Assembly (NCBI RefSeq): GCF_003075395.1
Contig: NZ_QDFV01000001.1
Coordinates: 62,001-126,000 of the forward strand
DNA: 64,000 bases
Direction: 5' to 3'
From: Microbacterium sp. TPD7012
Lineage (GTDB): Bacteria > Actinomycetota > Actinomycetes > Actinomycetales > Microbacteriaceae
Part shown: one piece after another, positions 34,121-44,307 of the stretch
Position numbering within the stretch: the stretch's first letter is position 1
How the letters are laid out: every line of letters begins with the position of its first letter
Notes under the pieces: generated by a model
The model's database searches: none
The model's input: the letters and a program-made list of their open reading frames with translations, nothing else
Told to the model about the DNA's origin: nothing
Program-made: the position numbers and the translations under genes

Positions 34121-37100
34121 TCAGGCCTCCGTACGCCGCCGACGGACCACCAGGATGCCTCCGGCTGCGAGCAGCACGAGCAACAGGGTGATGAGCGAGA
34201 GGGGGATCGCCCCACCCGTTCCTGCGAGTCCGCCGCCGTCGCCTGCGGCCGCTGTCACCTGCAGCGCGACGCGGGCGCTCAGGCCCGAGTCCGCGCCTTC
34301 GGCGACGAGCGTGTGCGCACCCGCCGGAGCGGATGCCGGCACGGTCACGGCGATGCGGAAGGCACCGGTCCCGTCAGCGGTCACCTGACCGAGACGGATC
34401 GGGTCGGAGTGGAGAGTGACCGTGACGGTCTCACCCGCTGCGAAGCCGCGGCCGATGATCTCCAGGCTTCCACCCTGCACGACGCTGCTCTGCCCGATCA
34501 CGAGCTCGGCGTCCAGCACCGGGGTGCTGCGCACCTCGATCGTGAGCGGCTCCGACTCGGAACCCGCCCACTCCTTCGGGTCGGACGGCACGAACCGGGC
34601 GACGAACGTGTGCGCTCCCGACGTGGCGACCAGCACATCGGCCGTCGCCTCACCGCCCGTGACCGTGGCCGAACCGACGACGACGCCGGCCTCGAGGAAC
34701 TCGACCGTGCCCTCCGCCTTCTTCGGCTTCACACTCGCGGTCAGCGCGACCGACTCGCCGGCGACCGGGTCGTCGGACCCTGCCGTCAGCTTCACGTTCG
34801 TGTGCTGCGGCGCCGGGGTGTCGCTCGTGACCCGGATCGACGCCCTGGCCTCGATCTTCGAGACGTCTCCGATCGCGACCACGGGGTGATCACCGTCGAC
34901 GGCCTTCTTCGGAACCTGGATCTCGGCGCTGATGGCACCGGCATCCGTGGCCGTCACGACGACCGGCTCCTCGTCGTCGATGCGGATCGAGACGCTCTCG
35001 CCACCGGCGAAGCCCGTGCCCGTGACCGAGACCTCGTCGCCGGGGCGTGCTTCCGCCGGCACCGTGATCTGCGGGTCGTACTGCGGCTCGGGTTCGGTGA
35101 CGACGACCTCGAGCGCGGCATCCGCCGACTTCACGCCGTCGTCCGCCGTGATCGTCACCGTGAAGGTGCCGGCCGTGGCGTACGTGTGGCCCGCCTTCAC
35201 GGCGCCCTCTGCGACATCGACCGCGGTGACGGGAGACCCGTCGCCCCAGTTGACGACCGCGGTGACGTCGCCGGTGCCGCCGGTGACGGTCGCCAGGGTC
35301 GCGTCGAACTCCTCGCCGGCGATCTGACCGGGCACACTGCCGGCCTCGACGCTCAGCGGGGCGGCCGCCGCCCTGTCGCCGTCCGAGGCGAACGCGAACA
35401 GATGCACCCGTCCGTCGTTCAGCTCACCCGGCTCCTGCGGCATGGTCACCGACTCGACGACCTTCGGCGCACCGGCGTCGTCGACGTCGAGCGTGATCGG
35501 CGCCGTCGCGTAGATCGCGGTGTTCTTGGCGCCCCCGCCCTCGGCACCGGTCCCGGAGAGGCGACCCTCCGAGATCGTCAGCACCGTGTTGTTCTTGTAG
35601 GGGTTGCCGGATGCACCGACCCAGTCGCCCAGGCTGATCGTCACCGTCTGCGTGCTGCCGTCGGTGAAGTGCAGCGTGGCCTCGGAGTCGCGGTTGCTCT
35701 CGGTCGCTGTGCCGATGAAGGAGAGCTGCGTCGCCCCGGTGCCCAGCGAGAGCTTGACGGTCTGACCCTCGCCGGTGATGTTGTCGGGCGCGCCCGCCGC
35801 CACCGCCGGAAGGTCGTAGGTCAGCTCCGTGCCGGGGATCGTGAGGGTCTGGCCCTGCACGAATCCGTCGGCCGCCAGCTTGTCGCGGTAGTAGCCGTGG
35901 CCCTGCGAGTCGCAGTTCGCCGCGGTCAGACCGAGGTCGCCGATGCAGACGTTGTTGAAGGCGCCCACGAAGGTCTCGTCGCGGAAGGCCGTGACGGTCG
36001 CCGTGGCCTGCGCCACCGCACCCGCCGAGTCGCGCACCGTGATCGTCGCCGAGTAGGTCCCCGGAGCGGTGAAGGTGTGCGGAGCGCTCACCTTCCAGCC
36101 GCCGAGGTCGTCTCGGGTGAGCTGCGCGTCGGCCTGCTCCTCACCGTCGCCGTAGTCGACCGTGACGGTGTAGCCGCTGGCATCCGTCTCCGTTCCGACG
36201 ATCGTCGCGAGCTGACCGGCGAACTCGGTGCCGACGGCGACCCGCTGTGCGGGGCCGGCGGCGATCGAGAGGCCGTCGGCCGCCGAGGCGGAGGCGAACA
36301 GCTCGACTTCCGACAGGCCGAGCGTCGCACTCGCACCCTGCAGGGTGAGCCTGATGCTCGTGTAGCCGTCGTCGTTCTTCGCCGTGAAGGGGCGGGTCTG
36401 AGTGTCCCAGGCGAACGCCTGGCCGTCTCGGCTGTCGAGTTCGGTCCAGGTCGTGCCGTCCATCGACCCCTCGAGCGTCCAGCTCGACGGGGCATCGGCC
36501 TTCGCCGCGCTCGTCAGCGTGTACTGCCCGATCGACACCGGACCGGACTGCGAGGTCCACACGAGCTCTGCGGTGTCACCCGAGAACGTCACCTTCGAGT
36601 TCATGTTGTCGTCGACGAGGGAGGCGACGGACGTGCCGTCGGTCGCCGCGAGTGTTCCGCGGCCGGGCTTCGTGGCGTCCACGAGGGTCGTGGGCACCTC
36701 GAGCTGCTCGCCGAGGTCCTTGGCACCCCAGGCCGAGGGAGTGGCGCTCATCGTGAAGTCGAGCGTTCCCCCTTCGCGAACCAGGTCGCCGTCGAACGTG
36801 GTCTCGTAGATCGCCTCGCCGTTGATGCTGACACCGGCGACGTAGTCCTGACCCTCGGAAGCACCGGGAGCGTTGATCACCAGTTCCTTGTCGCCGATCG
36901 AGAGCGTCGCGCTGTCGAACAGCGGCGTGCCGACCGTGTAGTCGCCGGAGCCGACCTCGAGCGGGTAGAACCCGAGTGCCGAGAAGACGTACCAGGCCGA
37001 GAACTCGCCGTTGTCCTCATCGCCCGGGTAGCCCTGGCCGATGTCGGAGCCCACGAAGAGGCGGTCCTGGATGTCGCGGATCAGCTCCTGCGCCCCGGAC

Positions 37101-40100
37101 GGGTCGCCGGCTTCGGCGAGCACATAGGGGATGTGATGTGCGATCTGGTTCGACATGCCGAGCATCCCGAGACGGACGTCACGCGCTTCGCGTGCCTCGT
37201 GGATGCCGGAGTAGTCGGCCTTCTCGCGAACCGTGAGGAACTCGTGCATCTCGTCGACCAGTCCTTGGCGCCCGCCGTACAGAGCGGCCAGTCCGTCGAC
37301 GTCGTGCGGAGCGTGGAAACCGAAGGTCCAGGCGCTCGCCTCGGTGAAGGCACCACCCCAGGCCTTGCGGTCGAAGTCCGCACCCGAGGTCCAGGAGCCG
37401 TCGGCGTTGCGCGAGGTGAACGTGCCCGCTTCCGGGTTGTACATCTCGACGTAGTGCTCGGCACGCGCCTCGAAGTAGGTCGCCTCCTCCTTCAGCTGCT
37501 CGACGCGCTCGGCCGGGGTCTTCGGGTCCTCGGAGAGGGCCTTCGCCATCTCGGCGATGCCGAAGTCGTTGATGTAGCCCTCCAGACCCCACGACGCGCT
37601 CTCGTGCGTCGTCGCCTCGGTGTAACCGAGGAAGATCGACTGGCCGAGGCCCTTGCGTCCGACGGCGTTCGACGCCGGGAGCACGGTCGCGTTCTTCACG
37701 GCCGCGTCATAGGCCTCGAGCGCCGTGTCGGTGCTGAGCGCACCGGCCAGATACGCCTCGGCGAACGCGACGTCGGAGCTGGTTCCGGTCATCAGGTCGG
37801 CGTAGCCGGGGGATGACCACCGCGCGACCCAGCCGCCGTCGCGATACTGCTGCACGAAGCCGTCGACGAGTTCTTCCGTGACATCGGGGTAGAGCAGCGA
37901 GTACAGCGGCCAGGCCGTGCGATATGTGTCCCAGAATCCGTTGTTGACGTAGATCTTGCCGTCGACGATCTTGGCGTTCGTCTGGGTGTCTGTCGCCGAT
38001 CCGCTCGTCGCCGAGACAGGGCTGGCGTACTTGTAGACCGGGTCTGCCTCGGTGCCCGTGTTCTCGAACTGCGAGTTCGGGTAAAGGTTGAGGCGGTACA
38101 GGCTCGAGTAGAGGGTCACGAGCTGGGTGTCGGTGGCGCCCTTCACGTCGTGCACGACGCTGAGCCGCTCGTTCCAGGCGTCGCGCACGTCGGCGTGCGC
38201 CTGGTCGAACGAGACGCCCTCGAGCTCGAACGCATGGTTGGTCCGCGCCTGATCCTGCGAGATGAACGACGACGACAGCCGCAGCTCGACCGTACGGTCG
38301 GTGGCCGTGTCGAAGGCGGCGAAGCGGGCGGAGCCGTTGCGGTCTCCGCGCGTGGTCGCGCCCGCGTTCGCAGGCTCCCGGTCGAAGGTGCCGTACACGT
38401 ACATGCGCGTGCGTCCGGGCCAGCCGGAGCCGCCGTCGACCCATCCGGTGACCGTGTCGCCCGAGATCGTCAGCTTCGACGAGTCGACCAGCTGGTCGAT
38501 CAGCACCGAGCTCGCGTCGCCGGTGAACTCGAACCGGTAGATCGCGCCGTGATCGGTGGCGGTGACCTCGGTGCGGATGCCGTTGTCGAACTCGACACCG
38601 TAGATGTCCGGCCGCGCGGTCTCGTTCTCGTGGTGGAACGTCAGCTTGCGGTCGTTGAGAGACGAGGTCGGGTCGGCGTTGGCCGCAGGCATCACCGCGA
38701 TCTGGTTGCGGTCGCCCATCCAGATGCTCGGCTGGTGCGAGAGTCCGATGCCGTTGAGCGCCGGCAGGTTCTGCGCGTTGTTCGCCCGCTGGTACTGGTA
38801 GATCGTGCCGACGTTGTCGGCGTTGGTCATCGGCGTGATGAAGTTGAAGCCGTTCGGCCAGGCGGTCGCGGGCAGGTTGTTGCCGCGAGAGAATCCGCCG
38901 GTCGAGTTCGTGCCGCGACGGGTGTCGACGTAGGAGACGAGGCCGTCGGATGTATCGAGCTCTTCGGCCGCGCCGATCGCGATGTCGTCGAGCCAGCCGG
39001 TGAAGGCGGTCGCGCCGGTCGGCACCTCGACGCCCTTGACCTCGGCGCCCGGGTGGTCGTAGCGGAACAGGATGTCGTCGACGGTCCGACCGGCGAACGA
39101 GCCGAGGTCGACCGTGACCTTGTTCCACTGGTTCGGCCACAGCACGTTGGACTGGCCCTGCTGACGGGCGTTCGCGCCGTAGCCGTAGGAGTCGACGGCT
39201 CCGCCGGCGGAGAGCGTCGTCCCGTCGTCGAACAGCAGATCGACGGCCACGAAGGTCGCGGCGTACGTCTGCTCGCCGTCGAGAACCGGGAAGACGAGGT
39301 ACGAGAGCTCGCTGTCCTGCTCGACCGTGACGTCGGCGGCGTCGTAGAGCACGCTCGTGGACGAGGCGGGACCGGCATCGAGGTGGCGGCCGGTGTACTG
39401 CAGGGCCTTGGTGCCGGAGAAGCCGACGCCGGTCTTGGCCGTGTCGGAGCTCGTCGGGCCGTTCCCGATCTGCAGCATCAGGTCGGCGGGCTCCGGAGTC
39501 GCGCCGTCGACGGCGATCGGCTCCCAACCCGCGAGCTGCACGATGTTCTTGCTCGGGTTCTTCGTGGCGAGCACGTCGAGGCGGTAGTAGACGAAAGCGT
39601 CGCTCGGCGCCGCGAGGGTGAAGGAGCGCGTCTCGCCGCGGCCGGAGAACAGCTCGCCGGACCGCTCGTCGACGGTCACCCAGTCGGTGCCGTTGTTCGA
39701 TCCCTGGACGCGGAAGTCCTTCGGGTCGCGGTCGGGCTCGTCATTGCCGGACGTGAGCGTGTAGCGGACCATCGGCTGCGGGGCGGAGAGCTGGTACTGC
39801 ACCCACGCGGCGTTCTTGAAGGCGAGCCACTTGGTTCCGGCGTTGCCGTCGGCGAGGAACGCCGCGCCTTCGTTGGGAGTGTTCTGATCGGATGCCGTCA
39901 CGGCGGTGACCGCGCCGAGCACACTGCCCGGGACGAAGCGGCTGCCCGTGACGTTGACCGCCTCACCGGTGCCGGCGAGCACGGGCGCTGCGTCATCCGT
40001 CTCGAACGACGAGGCGAACGCGGTCGGGCCGGCGGCGGTGGCCTGCATCGGCGTCAGCAGCGCCGCGGTGACCGCGACGGCGATGCCGGCCGCGGCCCAT

Positions 40101-40144
40101 GATCGGCGCGCGGGTCGTGCATGAACGGGGCTGGGGACCCTCAT
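34121..40144 (-). CDS. Giant sortase-anchored GH92 alpha-mannosidase
   Basis: This 2007-aa secreted enzyme has a signal peptide (1 to about 38), an N-terminal discoidin-like domain (about 60-200) and a jelly-roll region. The GH92 core runs about 400-1100, with TSSDVAFAEAYLAG, the catalytic-site signature DEDNGEFSAWYVFSALGFYP near residue 1038 and VSINGEAIYE. A second discoidin-like domain (about 1190-1300), two PKD-type repeats flanking an NPCBM-like domain, and Ig-like repeats follow. The end is a sorting signal: LAGTG at 1973-1977, a hydrophobic helix and RRRRTEA. GH92 enzymes remove mannose from N-glycans or fungal mannan. The start is ATG 40144, where GAGGAG lies 5 nt upstream; a GTG 21 nt earlier has none. 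It diverges from a LacI gene. Confidence 0.9.
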   Translation of the reverse strand: MRVPSPVHARPARRSWAAAGIAVAVTAALLTPMQATAAGPTAFASSFETDDAAPVLAGTGEAVNVTGSRFVPGSVLGAVTAVTASDQNTPNEGAAFLADGNAGTKWLAFKNAAWVQYQLSAPQPMVRYTLTSGNDEPDRDPKDFRVQGSNNGTDWVTVDERSGELFSGRGETRSFTLAAPSDAFVYYRLDVLATKNPSKNIVQLAGWEPIAVDGATPEPADLMLQIGNGPTSSDTAKTGVGFSGTKALQYTGRHLDAGPASSTSVLYDAADVTVEQDSELSYLVFPVLDGEQTYAATFVAVDLLFDDGTTLSAGGAVDSYGYGANARQQGQSNVLWPNQWNKVTVDLGSFAGRTVDDILFRYDHPGAEVKGVEVPTGATAFTGWLDDIAIGAAEELDTSDGLVSYVDTRRGTNSTGGFSRGNNLPATAWPNGFNFITPMTNADNVGTIYQYQRANNAQNLPALNGIGLSHQPSIWMGDRNQIAVMPAANADPTSSLNDRKLTFHHENETARPDIYGVEFDNGIRTEVTATDHGAIYRFEFTGDASSVLIDQLVDSSKLTISGDTVTGWVDGGSGWPGRTRMYVYGTFDREPANAGATTRGDRNGSARFAAFDTATDRTVELRLSSSFISQDQARTNHAFELEGVSFDQAHADVRDAWNERLSVVHDVKGATDTQLVTLYSSLYRLNLYPNSQFENTGTEADPVYKYASPVSATSGSATDTQTNAKIVDGKIYVNNGFWDTYRTAWPLYSLLYPDVTEELVDGFVQQYRDGGWVARWSSPGYADLMTGTSSDVAFAEAYLAGALSTDTALEAYDAAVKNATVLPASNAVGRKGLGQSIFLGYTEATTHESASWGLEGYINDFGIAEMAKALSEDPKTPAERVEQLKEEATYFEARAEHYVEMYNPEAGTFTSRNADGSWTSGADFDRKAWGGAFTEASAWTFGFHAPHDVDGLAALYGGRQGLVDEMHEFLTVREKADYSGIHEAREARDVRLGMLGMSNQIAHHIPYVLAEAGDPSGAQELIRDIQDRLFVGSDIGQGYPGDEDNGEFSAWYVFSALGFYPLEVGSGDYTVGTPLFDSATLSIGDKELVINAPGASEGQDYVAGVSINGEAIYETTFDGDLVREGGTLDFTMSATPSAWGAKDLGEQLEVPTTLVDATKPGRGTLAATDGTSVASLVDDNMNSKVTFSGDTAELVWTSQSGPVSIGQYTLTSAAKADAPSSWTLEGSMDGTTWTELDSRDGQAFAWDTQTRPFTAKNDDGYTSIRLTLQGASATLGLSEVELFASASAADGLSIAAGPAQRVAVGTEFAGQLATIVGTETDASGYTVTVDYGDGEEQADAQLTRDDLGGWKVSAPHTFTAPGTYSATITVRDSAGAVAQATATVTAFRDETFVGAFNNVCIGDLGLTAANCDSQGHGYYRDKLAADGFVQGQTLTIPGTELTYDLPAVAAGAPDNITGEGQTVKLSLGTGATQLSFIGTATESNRDSEATLHFTDGSTQTVTISLGDWVGASGNPYKNNTVLTISEGRLSGTGAEGGGAKNTAIYATAPITLDVDDAGAPKVVESVTMPQEPGELNDGRVHLFAFASDGDRAAAAPLSVEAGSVPGQIAGEEFDATLATVTGGTGDVTAVVNWGDGSPVTAVDVAEGAVKAGHTYATAGTFTVTITADDGVKSADAALEVVVTEPEPQYDPQITVPAEARPGDEVSVTGTGFAGGESVSIRIDDEEPVVVTATDAGAISAEIQVPKKAVDGDHPVVAIGDVSKIEARASIRVTSDTPAPQHTNVKLTAGSDDPVAGESVALTASVKPKKAEGTVEFLEAGVVVGSATVTGGEATADVLVATSGAHTFVARFVPSDPKEWAGSESEPLTIEVRSTPVLDAELVIGQSSVVQGGSLEIIGRGFAAGETVTVTLHSDPIRLGQVTADGTGAFRIAVTVPASAPAGAHTLVAEGADSGLSARVALQVTAAAGDGGGLAGTGGAIPLSLITLLLVLLAAGGILVVRRRRTEA

Positions 40145-40218
40145 GATTGCTCCTCGAAACTTCACTGCTCTGTGTCGTTCGTCTGCCGTGGATCGCGTCG
40201 CGAGGCGGCTGGACGGTT

Positions 40219-40236
40219 TATGACACCGCTGTCATA
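40219..40236. promoter_or_regulatory. LacI-type operator between GH92 and lacI genes
   Basis: TATGACACCGCTGTCATA has perfect 7-bp arms (TATGACA/TGTCATA) around CCGC, the usual size and symmetry of a LacI-family site. It lies 75 nt upstream of the GH92 start and 103 nt before the regulator start, so it can control both directions. Confidence 0.75.
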
Positions 40237-40338
40237 TGATGAGGACGCTATCACAGCGCCGGTGATGTGTGGAAGATGCATCTCGCATCCGCCGACCGTC
40301 ATAATGAGCTATCCGCCGCCCGGGCGGCAGGGGGACGC

Positions 40339-41361
40339 ATGACCACACCAGAGGACCAGGCCGTCGTGCCGCGTCCGACGCTCGCGCAGGTCGCAGCCCG
40401 CGCCGGGGTGAGCCTGAAGACGGCCTCGCGCGCGCTCGGCGGCGAGTCGTACGTGAGCGAGAAGACCCTCGCCAGCGTGCTGGCCGCCGCCGCCGAACTC
40501 GACTACCAGCGCAACGCCGCAGCGAGCCTGCTCGCGAGCGGGCGCCTGGCCGACTCGATCGGCCTGATCACCGGAGACTTCACCAACCCGTTCTACTCCG
40601 CCCTCGCACAGGCGATCGAGGACGAGATCCGCCCGCACGGGATGCATCTCTCCGTCGCGAACTCCCGGGAATCCGCCGAGCAGGAGCAACGGGTCGCGCA
40701 CGACCTCGCCGACCGGCAGACCAAGGCCGTCATCACGGTCTCGGCCACACAGGACCACGCCGACTACGCGCAGCTCCAGGCCCGCGGCATCCCCGTCGTG
40801 TTCGTCGATCGCCCCGCCGAGAACGTCGAGGCCGACTCCGTCGTGTTCGACAACCGCGAGGGCGGGCGTCTCGCCGCTCGCCACCTGATCGACGCGGGCC
40901 ACCGCCGCATCGCCTTCATCGGCGACTACGCCTGGCTCCCGACCTACCGCGAGCGCCTGGCGGGCATGGGCGACGTCCTCGACAGCACGGATGCCGACTG
41001 GCGCGACCTCCTGCGGACCGACGCGCACGACATCGCCTCCTCACGCGCGTGCATGCGCGACCTGCTCGCCCTCGCGGACCCGCCGACCGCGGTCGTCGCG
41101 GGGAACAACCGGATCCTCCTGGGTGTGATGGAGGAGATCGCGGAGTCCTCCTCCCCGTCGCCCGCGGTGATCGGGTTCGACGAACCGGAATGGGCGCAGG
41201 TGCTCGGCATCAGCGCGGTGACCGGAGACGTCGAGGCCCTCGGACGCCAAGCCGCCCGGCTGGCCGTTGCCCGCCTCGGCGATCGCACCCGGAGCTTCGA
41301 GAACGTGGTGCTGCCGATGCGGCTCATCGCGCGGCGTTCCACGGCATCCGGCGAGCGCTGA
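40339..41361 (+). CDS. LacI-family regulator of the GH92 gene
   Basis: This 340-aa regulator has the HTH TLAQVAARAGVSLKTASRAL (about residues 14-33), a hinge with NAAASLLASGRLADSIG, and a sugar-binding-protein-like core ending VIGFDEPEWAQVLGISAVTG. ATG 40339 is the start. The neighbouring 18-bp palindrome and the divergent GH92 gene make it the likely repressor of the mannosidase, perhaps sensing mannose or a manno-oligosaccharide (inference). It converges with ilvD across a weak hairpin. Confidence 0.9.
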   Translation: MTTPEDQAVVPRPTLAQVAARAGVSLKTASRALGGESYVSEKTLASVLAAAAELDYQRNAAASLLASGRLADSIGLITGDFTNPFYSALAQAIEDEIRPHGMHLSVANSRESAEQEQRVAHDLADRQTKAVITVSATQDHADYAQLQARGIPVVFVDRPAENVEADSVVFDNREGGRLAARHLIDAGHRRIAFIGDYAWLPTYRERLAGMGDVLDSTDADWRDLLRTDAHDIASSRACMRDLLALADPPTAVVAGNNRILLGVMEEIAESSSPSPAVIGFDEPEWAQVLGISAVTGDVEALGRQAARLAVARLGDRTRSFENVVLPMRLIARRSTASGER

Positions 41362-41383
41362 CGCCCGCTTCGAGAGGATTCGG

Positions 41384-41428
41384 GCGCTTCGGAAGGGTGT
41401 CTCCCCGGCATCCGTCCTCCCGAAGCGC
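41384..41428. terminator. Hairpin between convergent lacI and ilvD genes
   Basis: GCGCTTCGGAAGG (41384-41396) and CCTCCCGAAGCGC (41416-41428) pair with one mismatch across a 19-nt loop, in the 109-nt gap where both genes end. There is no clear U-run, so it is a moderate candidate. Confidence 0.45.
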
Positions 41429-41470
41429 GGATCTCCTCCCGAAGCGAGCGGCGGATTCGTGCCGATGGCG

Positions 41471-43375
41471 TCAGACGAGAGCAGCCGCGTCGCGCAGCTC
41501 CTGCTCGCGCAGGGCGCGCTCGACCTTCTCCACGTCGCGGACCGCACCGCGGTCGGCCGACGTCGCCATCGCGGCGTAGGCGCGCAGCGCGAGCGACACC
41601 GGCCGCGCGCGGTCGACGGGTCGGTACCCGGTGCCGTCGAGCAGCCGCGCGCGTCGCTCCTCCAGTTCTGCGTCGCTCACGCGCAGGGTCATGCCGCGGG
41701 AGGGGATGTCGATGTCGATGATGTCGCCGTCCTCGACGAGCGCGATCACTCCGCCGGCGGCCGCCTCGGGGGAGACGTGGCCGATCGACAGGCCCGAGGT
41801 GCCGCCCGAGAAGCGGCCGTCGGTGATCAGCGCGCACACCTTGCCCAGGCCGCGTCCCTTGAGGAACGACGTCGGGTGCAGCATCTCCTGCATGCCCGGC
41901 CCGCCCTTCGGTCCCTCGTAGCGGATCACGACCACGTCGCCCGGCTGCACCTTCTTGCCGAGGATCTTCGAGACGGCCTCCTCCTGCGACTCGCAGACGA
42001 CCGCAGGGCCCGAGAACACGAGGATCGACGGGTCGACGCCGGCCGTCTTCACGACCGCACCGTCGATCGCGAGGTTTCCGCGGAGCACCGCGAGACCGCC
42101 GTCGACCGAGTAGGCGTGCTCGACGTCGCGGATGCATCCGGTCTCGGCATCCTCATCGAGCGCCGCCCACCGCTCGGACTGCGAGAAGGCGCTCGACGAG
42201 CGGACACCCCCGGGCGCTGCGTGCCAGAGGTCGTACGCGGCCTCCATCGCCTTGCCGCCGCGGATGTCCCAGTCGTCGAGCCAGCCGGCGAACGACGTCG
42301 AGTGGATGGTCGACACGTTCTCGTCGAGCAGTCCTCCGCGGCGCAGCTCTCCGAGCACGGCGGGGATGCCGCCGGCGCGGTGCACGTCCTCCATGTAGTA
42401 CATGCGGCCATACGCCGGGTTCGGCGCGATCTTGGCAAGGCAGGGAACGCGACGCGAGACCGCGTCGATCTCGTCGAGACCGAAGGCGATGCCGGCCTCG
42501 TGTGCCGCGGCGAGCAGGTGCAGGATCGTGTTCGTCGACCCGCCCATCGCGATGTCGAGGGCCATGGCGTTCTCGAACGCCGCGAAGCTCGCGACCTCGC
42601 GGGGGAGGACCGACGTGTCGTCCTCGTCGTAGAAGCGGCGGGTGATCTCGACGGCGACCTCGCCGGCCCGCTCGTAGAGGGCGCGACGGGCGGTGTGCGT
42701 GGCCAGCACCGAGCCGTTGCCCGGGAGGGCGAGACCCAGCGCCTCGACGAGGCAGTTCATCGAGTTCGCGGTGAACATGCCCGAGCACGAGCCGCAGGTC
42801 GGGCAGGCGTTCTCCTCAATGCGCTTCATGTCGGCATCCGACACGGTGTCGTTAGCCGCCTCGGAGATCGCGTCGACCAGGTCGAGCGTGCGCACCGAGC
42901 CGTCGACGAGCGTCGCGCGGCCGGCCTCCATCGGACCGCCCGAGACGAACACCGTCGGGATGTTCAGGCGCAGGGCTGCCATCAGCATGCCGGGCGTGAT
43001 CTTGTCGCAGTTCGAGATGCACACGAGGGCGTCGGCCTGATGCGCGTTGACCATGTACTCGACCGAGTCGGCGATCAGGTCGCGCGACGGCAGCGAGTAG
43101 AGCATCCCGCCGTGGCCCATCGCGATGCCGTCGTCGACCGCGATGGTGTTGAACTCGCGGGGGATGCCGCCCGCCGCCGAGATCGCGTCCGAGACGATGC
43201 GTCCCACCGGCTGCAGGTGCGTGTGGCCGGGGACAAACTCGGTGAAGCTGTTCGCGACGGCGATCATCGGCTTTCCGAAGTCGGCGGCGTTGACGCCGGC
43301 GGCACGGAAGAGGGCGCGGGCCCCGGCGGCGTTGCGGCCGTGCGTGACGGTACGGGAGCGAAGAGGGGTGGGCAT
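41471..43375 (-). CDS. ilvD: Dihydroxy-acid dehydratase
   Basis: This 634-aa cytosolic Fe-S enzyme makes the 2-keto acids that lead to valine, isoleucine, leucine and pantothenate. Family landmarks are [15 protein letters not shown] near residue 45, the cluster-binding cysteines in [12 protein letters not shown] and [18 protein letters not shown], and [15 protein letters not shown] near the C-terminus. The length is close to the usual 560-620 residues. No other ilv gene is nearby, so it stands alone. ATG 43375 is the start; the divergent XRE regulator lies 76 nt away. Confidence 0.95.
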   Translation of the reverse strand: MPTPLRSRTVTHGRNAAGARALFRAAGVNAADFGKPMIAVANSFTEFVPGHTHLQPVGRIVSDAISAAGGIPREFNTIAVDDGIAMGHGGMLYSLPSRDLIADSVEYMVNAHQADALVCISNCDKITPGMLMAALRLNIPTVFVSGGPMEAGRATLVDGSVRTLDLVDAISEAANDTVSDADMKRIEENACPTCGSCSGMFTANSMNCLVEALGLALPGNGSVLATHTARRALYERAGEVAVEITRRFYDEDDTSVLPREVASFAAFENAMALDIAMGGSTNTILHLLAAAHEAGIAFGLDEIDAVSRRVPCLAKIAPNPAYGRMYYMEDVHRAGGIPAVLGELRRGGLLDENVSTIHSTSFAGWLDDWDIRGGKAMEAAYDLWHAAPGGVRSSSAFSQSERWAALDEDAETGCIRDVEHAYSVDGGLAVLRGNLAIDGAVVKTAGVDPSILVFSGPAVVCESQEEAVSKILGKKVQPGDVVVIRYEGPKGGPGMQEMLHPTSFLKGRGLGKVCALITDGRFSGGTSGLSIGHVSPEAAAGGVIALVEDGDIIDIDIPSRGMTLRVSDAELEERRARLLDGTGYRPVDRARPVSLALRAYAAMATSADRGAVRDVEKVERALREQELRDAAALV

Positions 43376-43451
43376 GATCCCACTCTCGCCTCGAGGAGCG
43401 GATGCCGGAAGACGGCGCTGACACTAGTAGTGAGAGCACTAGGTTTGTTCC

Positions 43452-44282
43452 ATGGCGACCGACGAGGAGCAGCGCAAGGAGCTCGGAGCCTTCCTCCGTG
43501 CCCGGCGCGAGCAGCTCGATCGGGGCGCGTACGGCCTTCCGCCTGCCGGGCGCGGCCGCACGGTCGGCCTGCGCCGGGAGGAGATCTCGTACCTCTCCGG
43601 CGTCAGCGTCACCTGGTACACCTGGCTCGAGCAGGGGCGGGACATCAATCCGTCGCGTCAGGTGCTGGACGCCGTCGCCACCGCCCTGCACCTGAGCGTC
43701 GCCGAGCACGACTACGCGCTGCGTCTGGCCGGCTTCACCCCGACACGGCCCGGCTCGGGAGAGGCGGTCGAGACGGCGCCCGCGCACGTGCAGCGCTTCC
43801 TCGATGCGCTGGAGGAGCACCCCGCGTATGCGCTGGCACCCGACTGGGGTGTGGCCGGCTGGAACAGCGCCTACGAGGCTCTCTACCCGAACGTCGCCAC
43901 GACCCCGCCGGAGAAGCGCAATCTCCTGTGGCTCATCTTCACCGATCCGGCGGTGCGCGAACTGCTCGACGACTGGGACGACACCAGCCGCCGCTTCCTC
44001 GCCGAGTTCCGCGCCGAGGCGGGCCCGCGGTTGGGCGACCCGCGCTACCGCGACCTGGTCGGGCGCCTCATGGAGACGAGCCCCGAGTTCCGGGAGCGGT
44101 GGGAGAGTCACGACGTGCGCGGTTTCGAGTCGCGGGAGCGGGTGTTCCAGCATCCGACCCTCGGCCGCCTCGTCTTCGAGCACCACCAGCTGCGGCCGTC
44201 GGATCAGACCGAGATCCAGCTCGTCGTCTACACGCCGTCGGATGCCGCGGCCCGGGCGAGATTCTTCCGCCGCCGCGATTGA
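43452..44282 (+). CDS. XRE-type regulator with MmyB-like ligand domain
   Basis: This 276-aa regulator has an N-terminal helix-turn-helix (GRTVGLRREEISYLSGVSVT, residues about 36-55) followed by YTWLEQGRDINPS, the family hallmark. An MmyB-like C-terminal domain covers about 105-270 (HPAYALAPDWGVAGWNSAY, DDTSRRFLAEFR). Such proteins often regulate a neighbouring oxidoreductase and bind fatty-acid-like ligands. Here the divergent neighbour is ilvD. The spacer holds AGTG/CACT repeats that may be its operator. ATG 43452 is the start. Confidence 0.88.
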   Translation: MATDEEQRKELGAFLRARREQLDRGAYGLPPAGRGRTVGLRREEISYLSGVSVTWYTWLEQGRDINPSRQVLDAVATALHLSVAEHDYALRLAGFTPTRPGSGEAVETAPAHVQRFLDALEEHPAYALAPDWGVAGWNSAYEALYPNVATTPPEKRNLLWLIFTDPAVRELLDDWDDTSRRFLAEFRAEAGPRLGDPRYRDLVGRLMETSPEFRERWESHDVRGFESRERVFQHPTLGRLVFEHHQLRPSDQTEIQLVVYTPSDAAARARFFRRRD

Positions 44283-44307
44283 CGACGCATCCGAATAGGC
44301 TCATGAC

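Noticed and set aside
34313..37816. A very long open frame (over 1100 codons) opposite the GH92 gene
   Set aside because: Its protein is a low-complexity Arg/Val/Gly/Asp mix typical of the antisense of GC-rich genes, while the minus strand shows clear GH92 and PKD features.
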